From Trissonchulus latispiculum (lineage: Eukaryota; Nematoda; Enoplea; Enoplida; Ironidae), in contig JASAND010026680.1 of assembly GCA_030248195.1 (NCBI GenBank), positions 94,838-158,837 on the forward strand: a stretch of DNA of 64,000 nt, read 5' to 3'. The translations under genes were made by a program, and so were the position numbers. Positions 40,269 to 52,427 of this stretch are shown one piece after another. The notes beneath the pieces were generated by a model. The model did no database searches. It was not told where the DNA came from and saw nothing but the letters and a program-made list of their open reading frames with translations. Numbering within the stretch: position 1 is the stretch's first letter; every line of letters starts with the position of its first letter.

Positions 40269-42716
40269 AACTAGTAACAAAAATTCCCTAACGGTCATTG
40301 CTAAAGGGGAGAATAGGGAAATGCTGCTAAAGCGGAAAAATGCCAATAGTTTCGTGCAGATTAATGTCTACTCAGCGCCTAAAATTATTGAAACCAGCTT
40401 TTTGGCGCAGAATAGGGAATCTAGCCAGCGCCTAAAAGGATTGAAACCAGCTTTTTGGCGCAGAATAGGGAATCTAGCCAGCGCCTAAAATGATTGAAAC
40501 CAGCTTTTTGGCACAGAATAGGGAATCTAGCCAGCGCCTAAAATGATTGAAACCAGCTTTTTAGGTGCAGAATAGGGAATCTAGCCAGCGCCTAAAATGA
40601 TTGAAACCAGCTTTTTGGTGCAGAATAGGGAATTCAGTCAGCGCCTAAAATGATTGAAACCAGCTTTTTGGTGCAGAATTGGGAATCTAGTCAGCGCCTA
40701 AAATGATTGAAACCAGCGTCTGGGGTAGAATAGGAGCCTCTCGCCATCCACCCTATTCGCGTGAAGTGCTCAGATACGTACTCAATCGCAATGGCGTAAG
40801 TATAATACATTGGTTTGAGAAGGCTTATGAGATGTTAGTCGAAATGATAAAGTAATTCCGCACAAGGAGCTGTCTGCTGGACTGAACACGTGACGGTGTC
40901 ATGTAATGTGGCCTCCGCTGCGACTGAATGAAATGAATATGAAACAGTCGCTATGAAAAAATTAGTTACCGCCCCCCCTAGATAGTCTACGTACTGAATG
41001 TACATAAACGCATTTGGCTTCGTCAAGTCCACTCAAATTCTCCACCACGATAGCGAATATAGCACATACAATACATAAACGTGTAAGTATATTTAACATG
41101 ATACATTTTGTTCCATGATACATTTTGTTCAACCTCCTGAGCAACATGTGCAAACCAAGGTTAGCATAATGCGAGAGTTCATACATTCAGCTGTACGCAA
41201 ATAATTGTACGACACCTGGCATTGTTTGTGATTACGCATCATCCCTCTACCTAAAGTAAACTGGATTTTTCGAACTTCACGAGAAACTGCTGATGCACTT
41301 ACACGCACACTTACACAAAGCCTATGTGACACAGGTGTCTCTATGTGACCTATGTGACACGCAAATGTCAAGTGCGTATATATTTGCTAAGTTAATGTCA
41401 AGTGCTTATTTGCTAAGTTCATTCTACGAGAATTCTTCGAGTTCACGCGAATAGGGTGGATGGCGAGAGGCGCCTATTCTAAGACGCTGGTTTCAATCAT
41501 TTTAGGCGCTGACTAGATTCCCAATTCTGCACCAAAAAGCTGGTTTCAATCATTTTAGGCGCTGACTGAATTCCCTTCTGCACCAAAAAGCTGGTTTCAA
41601 TCATTTTAGGCGCTGGCTAGATTCCCTATTCTGCACCTAAAAGCTGGTTTCAATCATTTTAGGTGCTGGCTAGATTCAGTGTTTTTTGCTCAAAAACGCG
41701 TGTAATTACACAATTTTTCCAATTTTTCCATTTTCCAATTTTTTCTGGAAAATAGCAAAAACAATTGGCGACTGTGTAACATTACACAAAAATTTTGAAC
41801 AAAGTTTGCCTAATAGTGGGAACTTTTTCGAATGAGCAATGATTTGTTCACACATATTTATCGTTTCTGGGGGGCTTCGCCCCCAGACCCCCTCTTCTAT
41901 ACATTGTTTTACATTTAATTTTGGTGTTGCCCAAGAATTAGCTTTATCTGGACTTAACAATTCACGTTTAGTTAGTAAAAACATATTTGTTCATTCATTT
42001 ATTCACCATATTATATACACTTTGTTCAGATAAATTTCAGAACAGGTTTGTGCTATAGAAGGTCTTACGAGAAAGCCTTTGATTTACGTTGGGCAAATCT
42101 GCCCAACGTAAACCCTATTGCTGCTTTTTTATGTACATACCTATGAATGCAGGTCATACGTAGCATTGTATATAATGGCTCAATTTATTTATATAGTTTT
42201 GTGAAGCTGATTTGGTAAAGCTTCGCCAACTTTTGCAGTACATTATTTGAGATTTCAATTTTCACTTATAAAGAATCTATATACTTCTTAAAAATTAGAA
42301 ATAATTTGTTACAATAAAATTCTTCATATAGTAAGAAAAACGCGAGTAAATTAGGAATTTTTATGTAGTTACACACTTTTTTCTGAAAAATAGCAAAAAT
42401 TTTTGGAGAGGTGTGTAACGTTACACACAAGCCGTCGGCGAAAAAAAAACACTGGCTAGATTCCCTATTCTGCACCTAAAAGCTGGTTTCAATCATTTTA
42501 GGCGCTGGCTAGATTCCCTATTCTGCGCCAAAAGCTGGTTTCAATCCTTTTAGGCGCTGGCTAGATTCCCTATTCTGCGCCAAAAAGCTGGTTTCAATAA
42601 TTTTAGGCGCTGAGTAGACATTAATCTGCACGAAACTACTGGCATTTTTCCGCTTTAGCAGCATTTCCCTATTCTCTCCTTTAGCAATGACCGTTAGGGC
42701 ATTTTTGTTACTAGTT
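40269..42716. repeat. Large foldback whose arms are 53-bp minisatellites
   Basis: AACTAGTAACAAAAAT at 40269 is inverted at 42701-42716. The left arm has about six copies of a 53-bp unit (GAATAGGGAATCTAG...CAGCTTTTTGGCGCA) at 40410-40720. The right arm has the same unit inverted, interrupted by the hAT element at 41677-42454. The hinge includes CACGCGAATAGGGTGGATGG pairs at about 40745 and 41452. It ends 147 bp upstream of the Rab35 ATG. Confidence 0.88.
41677..42454. mobile_element. Non-autonomous hAT element with exact 8-bp duplication
   Basis: The ends CAGTGTTTTTTGC and CGAAAAAAAAACACTG are inverted. Flanks 41669-41676 and 42455-42462 are both GCTAGATT, part of the 53-bp repeat unit it entered. 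Subterminal GTGTAAT/ACGTTACAC words occur at both ends. It contains the GGGGGCTTCGCCCCC hairpin near 41870. No transposase reading frame is present. Confidence 0.88.
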
Positions 42717-43890
42717 TCTTGTATTTTTCCGCTGTAGATCACATACGTATTACTTTTCGACTTTAATAAGCAACAGGCATTTTCACGGTTAAGATGTGTG
42801 TAGCAATGTCGGGGAGGCTAGTGGGTTAGGATAAAATCCAAAATACTTCTATTAGGACCTTTTATGCAAAGTTGTGCCCACAAAAGCGAGTGTTTAACGC
42901 AATTTTCTGAATGGCTGACGATGTGCGGGGGGAGTAGCGGCACCGCGTGGGGAAGGATAGAAATCAAAATGGCAGACTGTTTGAAAGGCACTTTTAATGC
43001 AAATTTGAGACCGCAAAATATTTGGTTTAGCGCAGTTTTCTGAATGGCTGGCTGATGATGTGCCGGGGGGGGGATGCGGCGGCGCGTAGGGACATAGAAA
43101 TCTAAATAGTAGGCTCTTTTATGCAAATCTTAGAACGCAAGTGTGTGTTTAACGCAGTACTCTGATCGGTTGCCGATATTTGGGTTGGGGGGGGGCGTGG
43201 CGGCGCCGCGTGGGGTACGATAGAAATTAAAATAGCTGACTGTTTAAATAGCACTTTTTATGCAAATTTGAGACCGCAAAATCGTGGGTTTAGCGCAGTT
43301 TTCTGAATGGCTGGCTGATGATGTGCCGAGGGGAGGGATGCGGCTCCGCGTGGGGACACAGAGATTTAAATAGGTAACAGGCTCTTATATGCGAATTTGT
43401 GAACGCAAATGTGGTATGCATCCCTTGCAAAATTAGAATCTCAGAAAATCCAAAAGATGGCAAAATTGTCTGTATTTCAACGCTTTTTTTGGTAAAAACT
43501 AGGCGTGTTTTTATCGTTTTTACACAGTTTTAAAAGATATTTTAAGCCAACATTTGATAAATTTTTCAGAAAATGACTATTTTTGGCAAAACTCAACTAA
43601 CGTTTTGGTTCCAAAAATGGTTCAAGGGCAGGCCCGCACCTAGAAATTTAGAAAGGGGAGGGTCCAAGACAAAGTCCGAAAGTAATTTAATGCTGCAATA
43701 TGTTTGCGTTCTGTACATCAAGTGTTTAATAATTGTTTAATTCTGTCCAAAATCGTGAAACTTTTTATAAAACTGACGGAATCGTTTTTGCAATAGCCAT
43801 CTAAAAATGAGTGAGTCTCAGTCTAGACCTGTGTACCCTCCCCTTGGGTGCGGCCTTGTTCGAGGGGTAGCCGAAAGTTTGGGAGGGAAA
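42717..43890. repeat. Tandem array of about 130-bp units, probably dimeric
   Basis: TTTATGCAAA landmarks lie at about 42861, 42993, 43117, 43257 and 43386. Units two and four resemble each other (TTTGAGACCGCAAAAT), as do three and five (GAACGCAA), suggesting a dimer of about 264 bp. After 43430 the sequence is AT-rich with no feature. Confidence 0.7.
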
Positions 43891-44472
43891 CATAGGTGTA
43901 CCAGGCTACAGTTTACACCCTGTGAGACCCCCCCACGGAGAGGCCAAACCCCCCTCCCCCCCTACCCGACCTCAACTACTCCCCCCCCAAGCCGAGCTCA
44001 AACCCCCCTCCCCCCCTAAAATTGGGTCCAAACCAAGTAAAAAATGCAAAATTTTTGAAAAATTTTTTTGCAACTTCTGAAAATTTTTGAAAAAAATTAG
44101 AAAAATAGGCTATAAATCATCTATAAACAGCTAAAGATGGTTATTTATAGCAATTAAAAGGTAATATACGCAATTATAAACCACAATCTGGGCTAATTTA
44201 GGCATATTTTGGTACAAATTTGTCAATTTTCAAGCCCTATTTTCGCATACGAAAACTATTGACAGAAGCTTTTGAGTACGTTTAATGTACTGTACATCGA
44301 AAAAGGAGCATTTTTAGCTAAAAAAACTTGGGTACAGTTTAGGGGGGGTCCCCCCCCCAAATTTCGGATTTGGGTGGGGTCCCCCCCCCCAAATTTCGGA
44401 TTTGGGTGGGGTCCCCCGAGCAAAATTTGGACCTTCTACTCCCCCCCAACCCAAACAGGTGGTACACCTATG
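43891..44472. mobile_element. CATAGGTGTACC-family MITE with exact 8-bp duplication
   Basis: It starts CATAGGTGTACC and ends GGTACACCTATG. Flanks 43883-43890 and 44473-44480 are both GAGGGAAA, which supports a hAT-type origin. Internal landmarks are GTTTAATGTACTGTACAT and a run of C/G blocks at both ends. It codes for nothing. Relatives are at 52979-55169, 53493-54036 and about 49500-49696. Confidence 0.87.
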
Positions 44473-44643
44473 GAGGGAAAGGGTAAGCCCAAAAATTCAG
44501 TTGAGGTAAAAGGGTTGAGGGGGAACCCCTCCTCCGGTGAAATGCTCCATGTGAGACCCCCCTCCACGAGAAGGACGGGTCCACCTCCATTCATACTCGA
44601 CCTCGACTACTCCCCTACCCAAGCCGAGCTCAGACCCCCTCCC

Positions 44644-45003
44644 CTGGCTTTTTCCTAGGCAAAAATTTCCGGGGGGGGGGGGAAGTCTGGGGGTTCCCCC
44701 CCCAGGTCTGGGGGGGACTCGGATTTCTGGGGGGGGGGGGAGAAACTTTTTTAGAAAAATGTCTAAAAATAGCTATTTTTTGCTGCTGAGCTAAAAATTG
44801 ACAATTTTTAACTTAAATTTAATCTTAAAATAGCTAAAAAATGCTTAAAATGGGTAAAAATCCGGTAAATTTTCCCTCAAAACCCTATTTTTCCGGGAAC
44901 TTTAGGGTTGGGGGAAGGCCCAAATCCTGGGGGGGGGCGACCCAAGTTTGGGGGGAACGGATTTCTGGGGCCCCCACCCCCCCCCCCTGTAGGAAAAAGC
45001 CAG
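44644..45003. mobile_element. MITE with CTGGCTTTTTCCTA end
   Basis: CTGGCTTTTTCCTA at the left pairs with TAGGAAAAAGCCAG at the right; TCCC flanks both ends (4 bp). The interior has long G and C runs. It is nearly the same element as 55396-55760. Confidence 0.75.
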
Positions 45004-45252
45004 TCCCCCCTAAAATCCAAACTAAGCAGTTTGAAACATTTTTTAGAATTTTTGAATTTTCAAAAATTCGAAAAATTGCTATATATACAAATCAGTTATA
45101 AACAGCTACGTACGTTGAAAAAAGCTTTTAAATGGTGATATCGGTTCTTATAAACTATGTATATACAATTTGGGATAATTTTAAGACAAATTTTTCCACA
45201 TTGAAGCCCATTTTCGTATATACCAGACGTGCTTATTGCTTATAATGGAGGC

Positions 45253-45500
45253 CTAAACAAGACCTCCCGCTGTTCCAAGGCTAGAGTTCTCCATGACTGT
45301 CCATTCATGCCAGTTCATGGCAAGGTCTTGAGTACATAGTCTTAATTCCGACGACCAGAATCGATAAATGTGATGGAATTCCAGGCACGACAGGTCCCAC
45401 TGGATCGTCCTTTGCCACGTCATTCGCTTACCGCCAGGTGGACGTCTCGGTCTCCAGCGGGGAGGAGGGTCTGCCAACAGTGCACTTCGTGCTGGAAAAG
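45253..45500 (-). pseudogene. Possible 3' fragment of a LINE reverse transcriptase ORF
   Basis: The minus-strand frame at 45253-45477 includes PGGKRMTWQRTIQWDL and, further on, DLAMNWHEWT. It resembles the conserved C-terminal Cys/Trp-rich tail of non-LTR retrotransposon polyproteins (GRxxxTWRRT...AQDRxxW). It is short and degraded. The identification is by motif resemblance only. Confidence 0.35.
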
Positions 45501-46232
45501 GGGCGGGCCGTATATATATATATATTAGGGATCGACCGGAACTCCAAAAAACCGGAACCGGAACCGGAACTGGCTTTAAAAAACCGGAACCGGAACCGGA
45601 ACCAGCTCTTTAACACTACAAGAATCGAAAATTTTTTCTGACGTTTTGGACAATTTTTGCACAATTTTTCGGTTTTTTGTAGTTACTAGAACATTGTAAT
45701 AACGTTTGCATTATATTTACATTTCAACTATTATTTAATTAATATTATTATTATTGTTATTTCAATGCAGGAACATGAAATTTGCAATTTATTAAGAGAT
45801 TTTTGTCTTATAGCATAGTTAAACTTCACTACATTACAGCTTTAAAATTTAAATTTAAAATTTAAAATTAATTATAAAATTAATTATTATAATTATATTA
45901 ATTAATTAAAATTAATTTAAAAAGGAGGAGACGTCATCCGTCGTGACGTCGACCAGGCTTTGAGACTCCTTCTGGCAACTTGGTTGAGTTGTTTTTGACC
46001 AACCTTACGGGGCTAGTTTCCTGGCTAACACTTTGCACCTTCGGGTGATGATCATCACATTGTGATGTCTAATGCAGCAAACAACAACAACAACACGGTA
46101 TAAATATGCTATATTTATATTATTCGAGCACATTTTCGATGAATAAACGGCATCTATATTTTTACATTCTGTATACGAATTTCTATGAATACGTAATTTA
46201 ATCGAATGCAAGTTGACTTTTAAAGAAGATTT

Positions 46233-48038
46233 ATATATGTCAGCGTAAAACTGTAGAATCAGGAATTCTGCAGAATTACTGAAATTTTCAGGAATTCTAC
46301 AGAATCCCTGAACATTTCAGTAAAACTGTAGAATTACGGCGAAACTTGACTTATTCTACAGTTTTCCTGATATTTTCAGGAATTTTGTAGAATTCCGTCT
46401 TTCGTTCAGGAAAACTGTGGAATTATGGTTAAACTTAAATTATTCAACAGTTTTCCTGAAATTTTGAGGGATTCTGCAGAATACTGTGTTTATTTTCAAC
46501 ACTCATTCTTAAATTCAAATTTTCAGTGCTCATATAGTTCCTTCTTTTTCTATTTCTTGGTTTGGTTTTTTCGAAAATTATTTAACCATATAAGTTAAAA
46601 TTTACTTTTTACAGTCAGCCAAACTTTTACAATCGACCAACGAAAGTTTTTAAATTATATACTCAATCAATCATTAAAGTTTGAAATCACCAATTATCAA
46701 AATATTTATATTTTTAACATTATGTAGGTCAAACGTTCCTACTTTCCCTACTTTTTTCTAACTTTTACAAGCAGTCAACCATTATTGAAGGTTTAAGTTA
46801 CCAAATTAAAGTTTTAAAGTCTGACCAAAAAATTGTTTTGTTTATATATACTGATTTTTAATTTTCTAGTTTTAATTTGAAAAAATTAAAATTCATCAAA
46901 AGAAGCCGAACATGGGTTTAATTTTCCACCAAACAGCTAGTTCCTGATCTTTCAAAACATACAAATCAACTTCTTTTGATGAATTTCAATTTTTTCAAAT
47001 TTACTTTTCAGCCAAAGGATGGTTCATGCCATGACGGTTCAGAAAATATTCCTGCAGCAAAAATGTACCGCCAAATCAGTATAAACAAAACAATTTCGCT
47101 CCCTACATTTTTGGTCAGACTTTAGGTAACCAGCTTTTATTAGCATAAAACTGAGATGTGAACGAATATATACCTTATTGGTTGATTGCTTGTAAAAACT
47201 TTGAAAACAGTAGGCAAGGTACGAATGTTTGACCTAATGTTTACGATTGTAAAAGTTGGGCTGACTGTAAAAAGTACGTATATGGTTAGTTAATTTTCAA
47301 AAAACCAAACCAAGAAATAGAAAAAGAAGGAACTATGTGAGCACTGAAAATTTGAATGAGTGTTGAAAATAAACACAGTATTCTACAGAACAGGGTTGGG
47401 CGAGACCGAGATTTCACCGAGACCGAGACCGAGAACGAGACCGAGACCAAGGTACCGAGACCGAGACCGAGACTGGCCACGTCTCGGCTTTTGGGCGAGA
47501 CCGAGACCGAGACTAGCAATTTTTAGCTTAAAATTAGTTTCAACCATTTTTTGAGGCTTAGATCTAATATTAGGGGCTTTAACACATAAACATATGGTTT
47601 CCGCACCTCGTTAGTTGATTTTCATAACACTGATTTAAAATTTTCGCTAAAATTAGATGTTTTAAAAAAATTTCCGGTCTCGGTCCGAGACCGAGACTTT
47701 TGGGTGAGCGAGACCGAGACCGAGACCGAGACTGGCCAAGTCTCGGCTTTTGGGCGAGACCGAGACCGAGACCGAGACTCCCAACCCTGCTACAGAATCC
47801 CTCAAAATTTCAGGAAAACTGTTGAATAATTCAAGTTTAACCATAATTTCACAGTTTTCCTGAACGAAAGACGGAATTCTACAGAATTCCTGAAATTATC
47901 AGGAAAACTGTAGAAAAAGTCAAGTTTCGAAGTAATTCTACAGTTTTACTGAAATGTTCAGGAATTCTGTAGAATTCCTGAAAATTTCAGTAATTCTGCA
48001 GAATTCCTGATTCTACAGTTTTACGCTGACATATATAT
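46233..48038. repeat. Foldback of CTGTAGAATTCCTGAAA repeats
   Basis: Arms 46233-46497 and 47790-48038 are inverted copies. They are built from repeated, half-palindromic words such as CTGTAGAATTCCTGAAA and CAGGAAAACTGT. The tip is TATATGTCAGCGTAAAACTG. A further inverted pair near 46500-47380 (TTTAAATTCAAATTTTCAG, TCAGCCAAACTTTTACAAT) continues the hairpin inward. No gene. Confidence 0.85.
47391..47789. mobile_element. hAT MITE (CAGGGTTGGG ends) with exact 8-bp duplication
   Basis: It starts CAGGGTTGGGCGAGACCGAG and ends with the inverse, CCCAACCCTG. Flanks 47383-47390 and 47790-47797 are both CTACAGAA. The subterminal regions are GAGACC repeats. CAGGGTTGGG is a common hAT terminal repeat. 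It is the youngest of three nested insertions here. Confidence 0.92.
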
Positions 48039-49023
48039 ATATATACTGGCAAATAAAATTTAATTTCTTAATTATATATAGTTAAGCTGAATTTTCAATT
48101 AAGCTAAAAATAAGTAGATAGAAACTGATTCCCCGAAATTTTTGCGACCTCCAGAAACTGCTCTTACAGCTTTCGGCAAATTAAGTCAAAAACATGTTTT
48201 AGCTGGCTTGTCTGATAATTTCTAGTCATAGTCAAAAAGTTTATTTAACTTTACTAGAGCGCAAGGAAAAGTTGCAGCATTTTCAAAACGCAAAATAAAA
48301 AATAATAATGGCATTTACATTTTTAGAAAACAAAAGATATATACCATTTTAGTTTACTTTGATTCTCTCTGTACTTAGACAAAATTAAAATTTTTCTGAA
48401 AGTTACTGTTCTTGTACAAATTCCGTATTGTAAAATCTAATCTGGTTATGAACTTACTTAACATCAGCGATATACAAAATTGGACTTGTTTAGAACATCG
48501 GCTTTTAATTCCTTAGCTTGTTATTACATATATCTCAGTGTAATTAGTTTGTTATTGGAGTTTTCTGATTAAAATGCAAATGGTTTTGGCATGGTTGAAA
48601 AATATATATAAATCTATATATCTGTATCTATACCACTACTTAAATTTAAAAGTTTCGGCGGTCTTGTGCTATCTAATCTGAGTTAAGTAATATTTTTGTT
48701 TTATACGTAATATATTAATATTCATAATAACGATACATTAGACATTATTATTACAAATTCTATACATTCTAAGTAATGCAATAGCGACGCAGGCGAAAAT
48801 TTTTGAATAAATCATATTCTGGTTATAAGACAATCGCACTTTTTCAAAAAGTTTTAAAGAAGTTTGATAAAATTTTTGAAAATTTTAATAAAATTTTGCT
48901 TTCGATAATAGGCTAAAATTGGTTCCGGTTCCGGTACGTTTTCAAAAACCGGAACCGGAACCGGAACCAAAAAGTACCGGAACCGGAACCAAAAAGTACC
49001 GGAACCGGAATTCCGGTCGATCC

Positions 49024-49026
<3 letters not shown>

Positions 49027-49111
<85 letters not shown>
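49027..49111. repeat. (TA)n microsatellite
   Basis: About 42 uninterrupted TA repeats directly follow the right end of the 45526-49026 element. A shorter TA run precedes its left end, so the element probably inserted into the microsatellite. Confidence 0.95.
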
Positions 49112-49116
<5 letters not shown>

Positions 49117-49898
49117 TGCAATGCCAACGCCTTCTTCAGAGCAGCATAGTGAACCAGCACGAATGCGGGTTACAACTTTCCGGTTGGTACAGTACAGCCC
49201 AAAAAAACTTTATATATATATATAAATTCGCCTTTTATGCGACTGTCAAGAACTTCGTGAAATTTCGCCAAATGTGGCGAACTACAAGTTTTTCGCGATG
49301 TTTCGTGAAGTTTTTTCAGTTATATATATAGCTAATTAAGAGGTTTTGTCCACAGTAAAAAGCAAAAAGGGCAAACAAAATTTCAATTTTGTTTTGAATT
49401 CAAAACCAAACTTCCAGGTTGTTCATTCCATTCTATAACTTAAGCATATTTTAGCATAAATTTGTCTAAATTAAATTAAATTTTAAGCCCTATTTTCGCA
49501 CACAAAACTATTGACAGAAGCTTTTGAGTACGTTTAATGTACTGTACATTGAAAAAGGAGCATTTTTAGCTAAAAAACTTGGGTACAGTTTAGGGCTAGG
49601 GGGAGGCCTCCCCCCAAAATTTCGGATTTTGGTGGGGTCCCCCCCGAGCCAAATTCGAGCCACCTTCTCCTAACCCAAACAGGTGGTGCACCTATGAAGG
49701 CCCCCAACCCAGACAAGCTATATATATAAGCATAGGTGTAACGGAGATTTGGGGTGGGGGAGGCTCAGCCCCAACTTTTTCTGGAGGGAAAAACTTTTTG
49801 GGTCCAAAAATCGCTGGGGGGGGGGGGGGTAGCGGGTAGCCGAAGGCATAGGTGTGGCTGGGCAAAGAATCTGGGGGGGTTCCGACGGAGGGTGGCCC
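49112..49898. other. Mosaic of transposon fragments
   Basis: 49500-49696 is the right-hand part of a CATAGGTGTACC-family element, ending GGTGGTGCACCTATG. CATAGGTGTAACGGAG at 49732 and CATAGGTGTGGCTGGG at 49847 begin related but truncated elements. No gene is supported. Confidence 0.5.
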
Positions 49899-52427
49899 CT
49901 AGGTTTTTTTTTGGTCAAAAATAGCGTCGTTTGCAGAAATGAACAATAGTTTTGACGACGCCAAAATAAAAATGACGAAAGAATGACCAAGCCAAGATGT
50001 GGAAGTAGCACTCAAAAAGAATGCAAAGTTTCTATCATGTTTTAACAGTGGTTTTTCAAAAAATTTCTCAAATTTTGGGGGCTGCCGCCCCCAAACCCCC
50101 GCTCTATATTGTCTTTGTGGTTTATGTTAAACTTCGACGATGCTTGAATACTGAATCAGTTTTATATTACAACGCCATAGATTACGATACTTCATGCTAC
50201 ATCCTTCAATTGCATTTTTGATGCACGTTTCTCATATACCATTTTCGCTGAATATTTTTGAAAACTTATATATATATAGCAAGCTTAACAAAAAAAATCA
50301 AAATTCGGTTTTTTGGCTGGAACTTTCGCAAAACTAAACCAAATCGATTACTTTGAGGACCCATGGATAGGTCTTGGGCTAAGTTTTAAAACCCCCCCAG
50401 TTTCATTGTTCTACCACCTACCAGTAAGTTGCAGTAGACGAAAATGTGTGATTTGTTTTTGTTAAAGGTTTAACAAAAAAAATCACCCGTTAACAAAAAA
50501 AATCAGTGTCGGATCGGATCCCAGAGAGCAGCTAGCAACTTTTTCTCATCAGTTTTGGATAGAGCACACTAAATAACGTATTTAGAACCCAAAACCACTA
50601 ACCTGGTGCTCCAACTAGGGCAACTGACCCCGCCGAAGTCTTAGTGGTCACTGATGGCCCCCGACAGCGTCCAGTATGAAGTCTGGTGGCTCTAAAGTGC
50701 CGTTTTAAAGGCTAAAACGTTGTTTTTTCGTGTTTGTGAGTGATTATAACCTATTTCCAGGCATTTTGGCAGAGAAACTCAGAACTTCATATTTTGGTGG
50801 GGTATGACCCACGGTCACGAGACCCCTGCCGGACCCGTCCGGACCCACCACGTACCAACTGGACAGTCCGAAGTGGCTATAAACATGTCCTAGGGGGTTT
50901 TCCAGGGCGCTGAATTCAAATCTGGCATTAGTTTTTCGGTAACTATGGCCTAATACTGACTTCTGGGATCACGTTTACTGTCGGACGGTTCAGGCCCGGC
51001 TGGTTACCAGGTTGGACTACCAGAAGTGCCAGGCAACCTCAAAAACATCGTATATAAGGGTTTTCGAGGTCGCTGAGCTCGAATTTGACGTTAGTTTTGC
51101 TCTAGCTGCTGCTCTGACATCAGTAACACAACATAAAAATGATTTTTATTTGTTAAAATTTTAACAAAAAAAATCACCCACCCCAGGACGACGCAGAGGT
51201 CCAACTGGGAACTTCTATATATGTATCGATAGCCCACAGTCAGGACATGTCACATGCACAATATGGGTTGCCTAGGGTTTTCCCTTAGTAAATAGCAGCC
51301 GAAATTCGAACTTCGGTCATGAACGTTTTTGAGGTCACTTTTGGGTACCCTCACTTAAAGGTCTGCCCTGAACGCATGGAGAGGGTCTAGGGGCTCAAAC
51401 TCACAGGCTGTAATGTCGAGATGTGTGGCTATCACCATGCAAAAATTTGGGTCTCTGCGACTTTCCTGTGAGTCAGGGTGGGGTGATTTTTTTTGTTAAA
51501 ATTTCGGGTGATTTTTTTTGTTAAGCTTGCTATATATATATATATACGTACTCTTCGAATTTTCTCGACTAAAATGGAATTAGATATTATATTCGTACGT
51601 ACCAGTATGTTTAAGAAATTTCATTGCATAAATGCTAAAAACTATCAGGGATAGATCTGGATGCAGCCTCGTCGTCGCGATGTGAATGTGAGAAAAGTAA
51701 ACAGGAAAACAGAAAACAGGCATATCCATAGAATTTAGCGAGCGCGTATACATACCTATATATATTTCCAAAGTTTTTACCAGATTTTTGGATAGACAAT
51801 TAGACAAAGCTTAAAAAGTCATTCCATTTTAGCAAAAAATTCTTATTTTCCCCTCAAAAAGTATAAATTTTTAAAAATTTTCTTGTTTCTGCAAAATGAA
51901 AGGAATTAAAGATTTGAAGAATGATTTCATCTAAAATGCAAAAAATTTCTTCAACTTCTAGGTGGCTCCGCCCCCCAGACCCCCCACATTGTATTGGGTT
52001 ACTCTCATAATTTTTAATGCTGAAAGTCATGTCACATAGACACTAGATAAGTACGAAGTTAGAATATATATACGTATATACTTGCTGGACAGTGTGAAAT
52101 ATTAAGCCATACACACCAACAAGGTAAAAATTAAACAGAAATTACGAATATAGCCCACAATGAAAACAAAACTGTATTTCTGGAAAAAACGTATTTTTGA
52201 CGTTGGACAAATAAAAATGACGTTCAGAAAATAAAAATGACGAAAATTTGATGAAATCCGATTTTGAGAAAAAAAACGCTGGGTGGCCCACCCTTCTTTT
52301 CTTCTTTTTTAAATTTGGTGCTACTTCCACATTTTGGCTTGGTCATTCTTTCGTCATTTTTATTTTGGCGTCGTCAAAACTATTGTTCATTTCTGCAAAT
52401 GACGCTATTTTTGACCAAAAAACCTAG
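49899..52427. repeat. 2.5-kb foldback with 113-bp arms
   Basis: 49899-50011 is the near-perfect inverse of 52316-52427 (CTAGGTTTTTTTT...GACGACGCCAAAATAAAAAT...GTGGAAGTAGCAC). The inner sequence contains the element at 50279-51530 and G/C hairpin motifs at about 50080 and 51965. No coding content. Confidence 0.82.
50279..51530. mobile_element. Element with TTAACAAAAAAAATCA subterminal repeats
   Basis: GCAAGCTTAACAAAAAAAAT at the left is inverted at the right, and TATATATA flanks both sides. The word TTAACAAAAAAAATCA recurs, in both orientations, at about 50285, 50468, 50490, 51161, 51485 and 51510. Such repeats usually bind a transposase. The interior has two diverged copies of a block (GGGTTTTC...GGYCGCTGA...TTAGTTTT) near 50895 and 51058. 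No ORF fits a transposase. Confidence 0.75.

Larger units (their letters stand above)
45526..49026. mobile_element. 3.5-kb non-autonomous hAT-like element with nested insertions
   Basis: The ends TAGGGATCGACCGGAA and TTCCGGTCGATCCCTA are inverted. Subterminal ACCGGAACCGGAACC repeats mark both ends. Flanks are ATATATAT on each side, but they lie in a TA microsatellite, so the duplication is only consistent with hAT, not proof. Inside lies the foldback 46233-48038, and inside that the hAT MITE 47391-47789. I find no transposase. Confidence 0.75.

Noticed and set aside
43807..45138. Pro/Gly-rich frames on both strands
   Set aside because: The composition comes from runs of C and G in MITEs; frames end at element borders and have no conservation.
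48919..49160. Frames encoding long Tyr-Ile repeats
   Set aside because: They are translations of the (TA)n microsatellite and the ACCGGAACC repeats of a transposon end.
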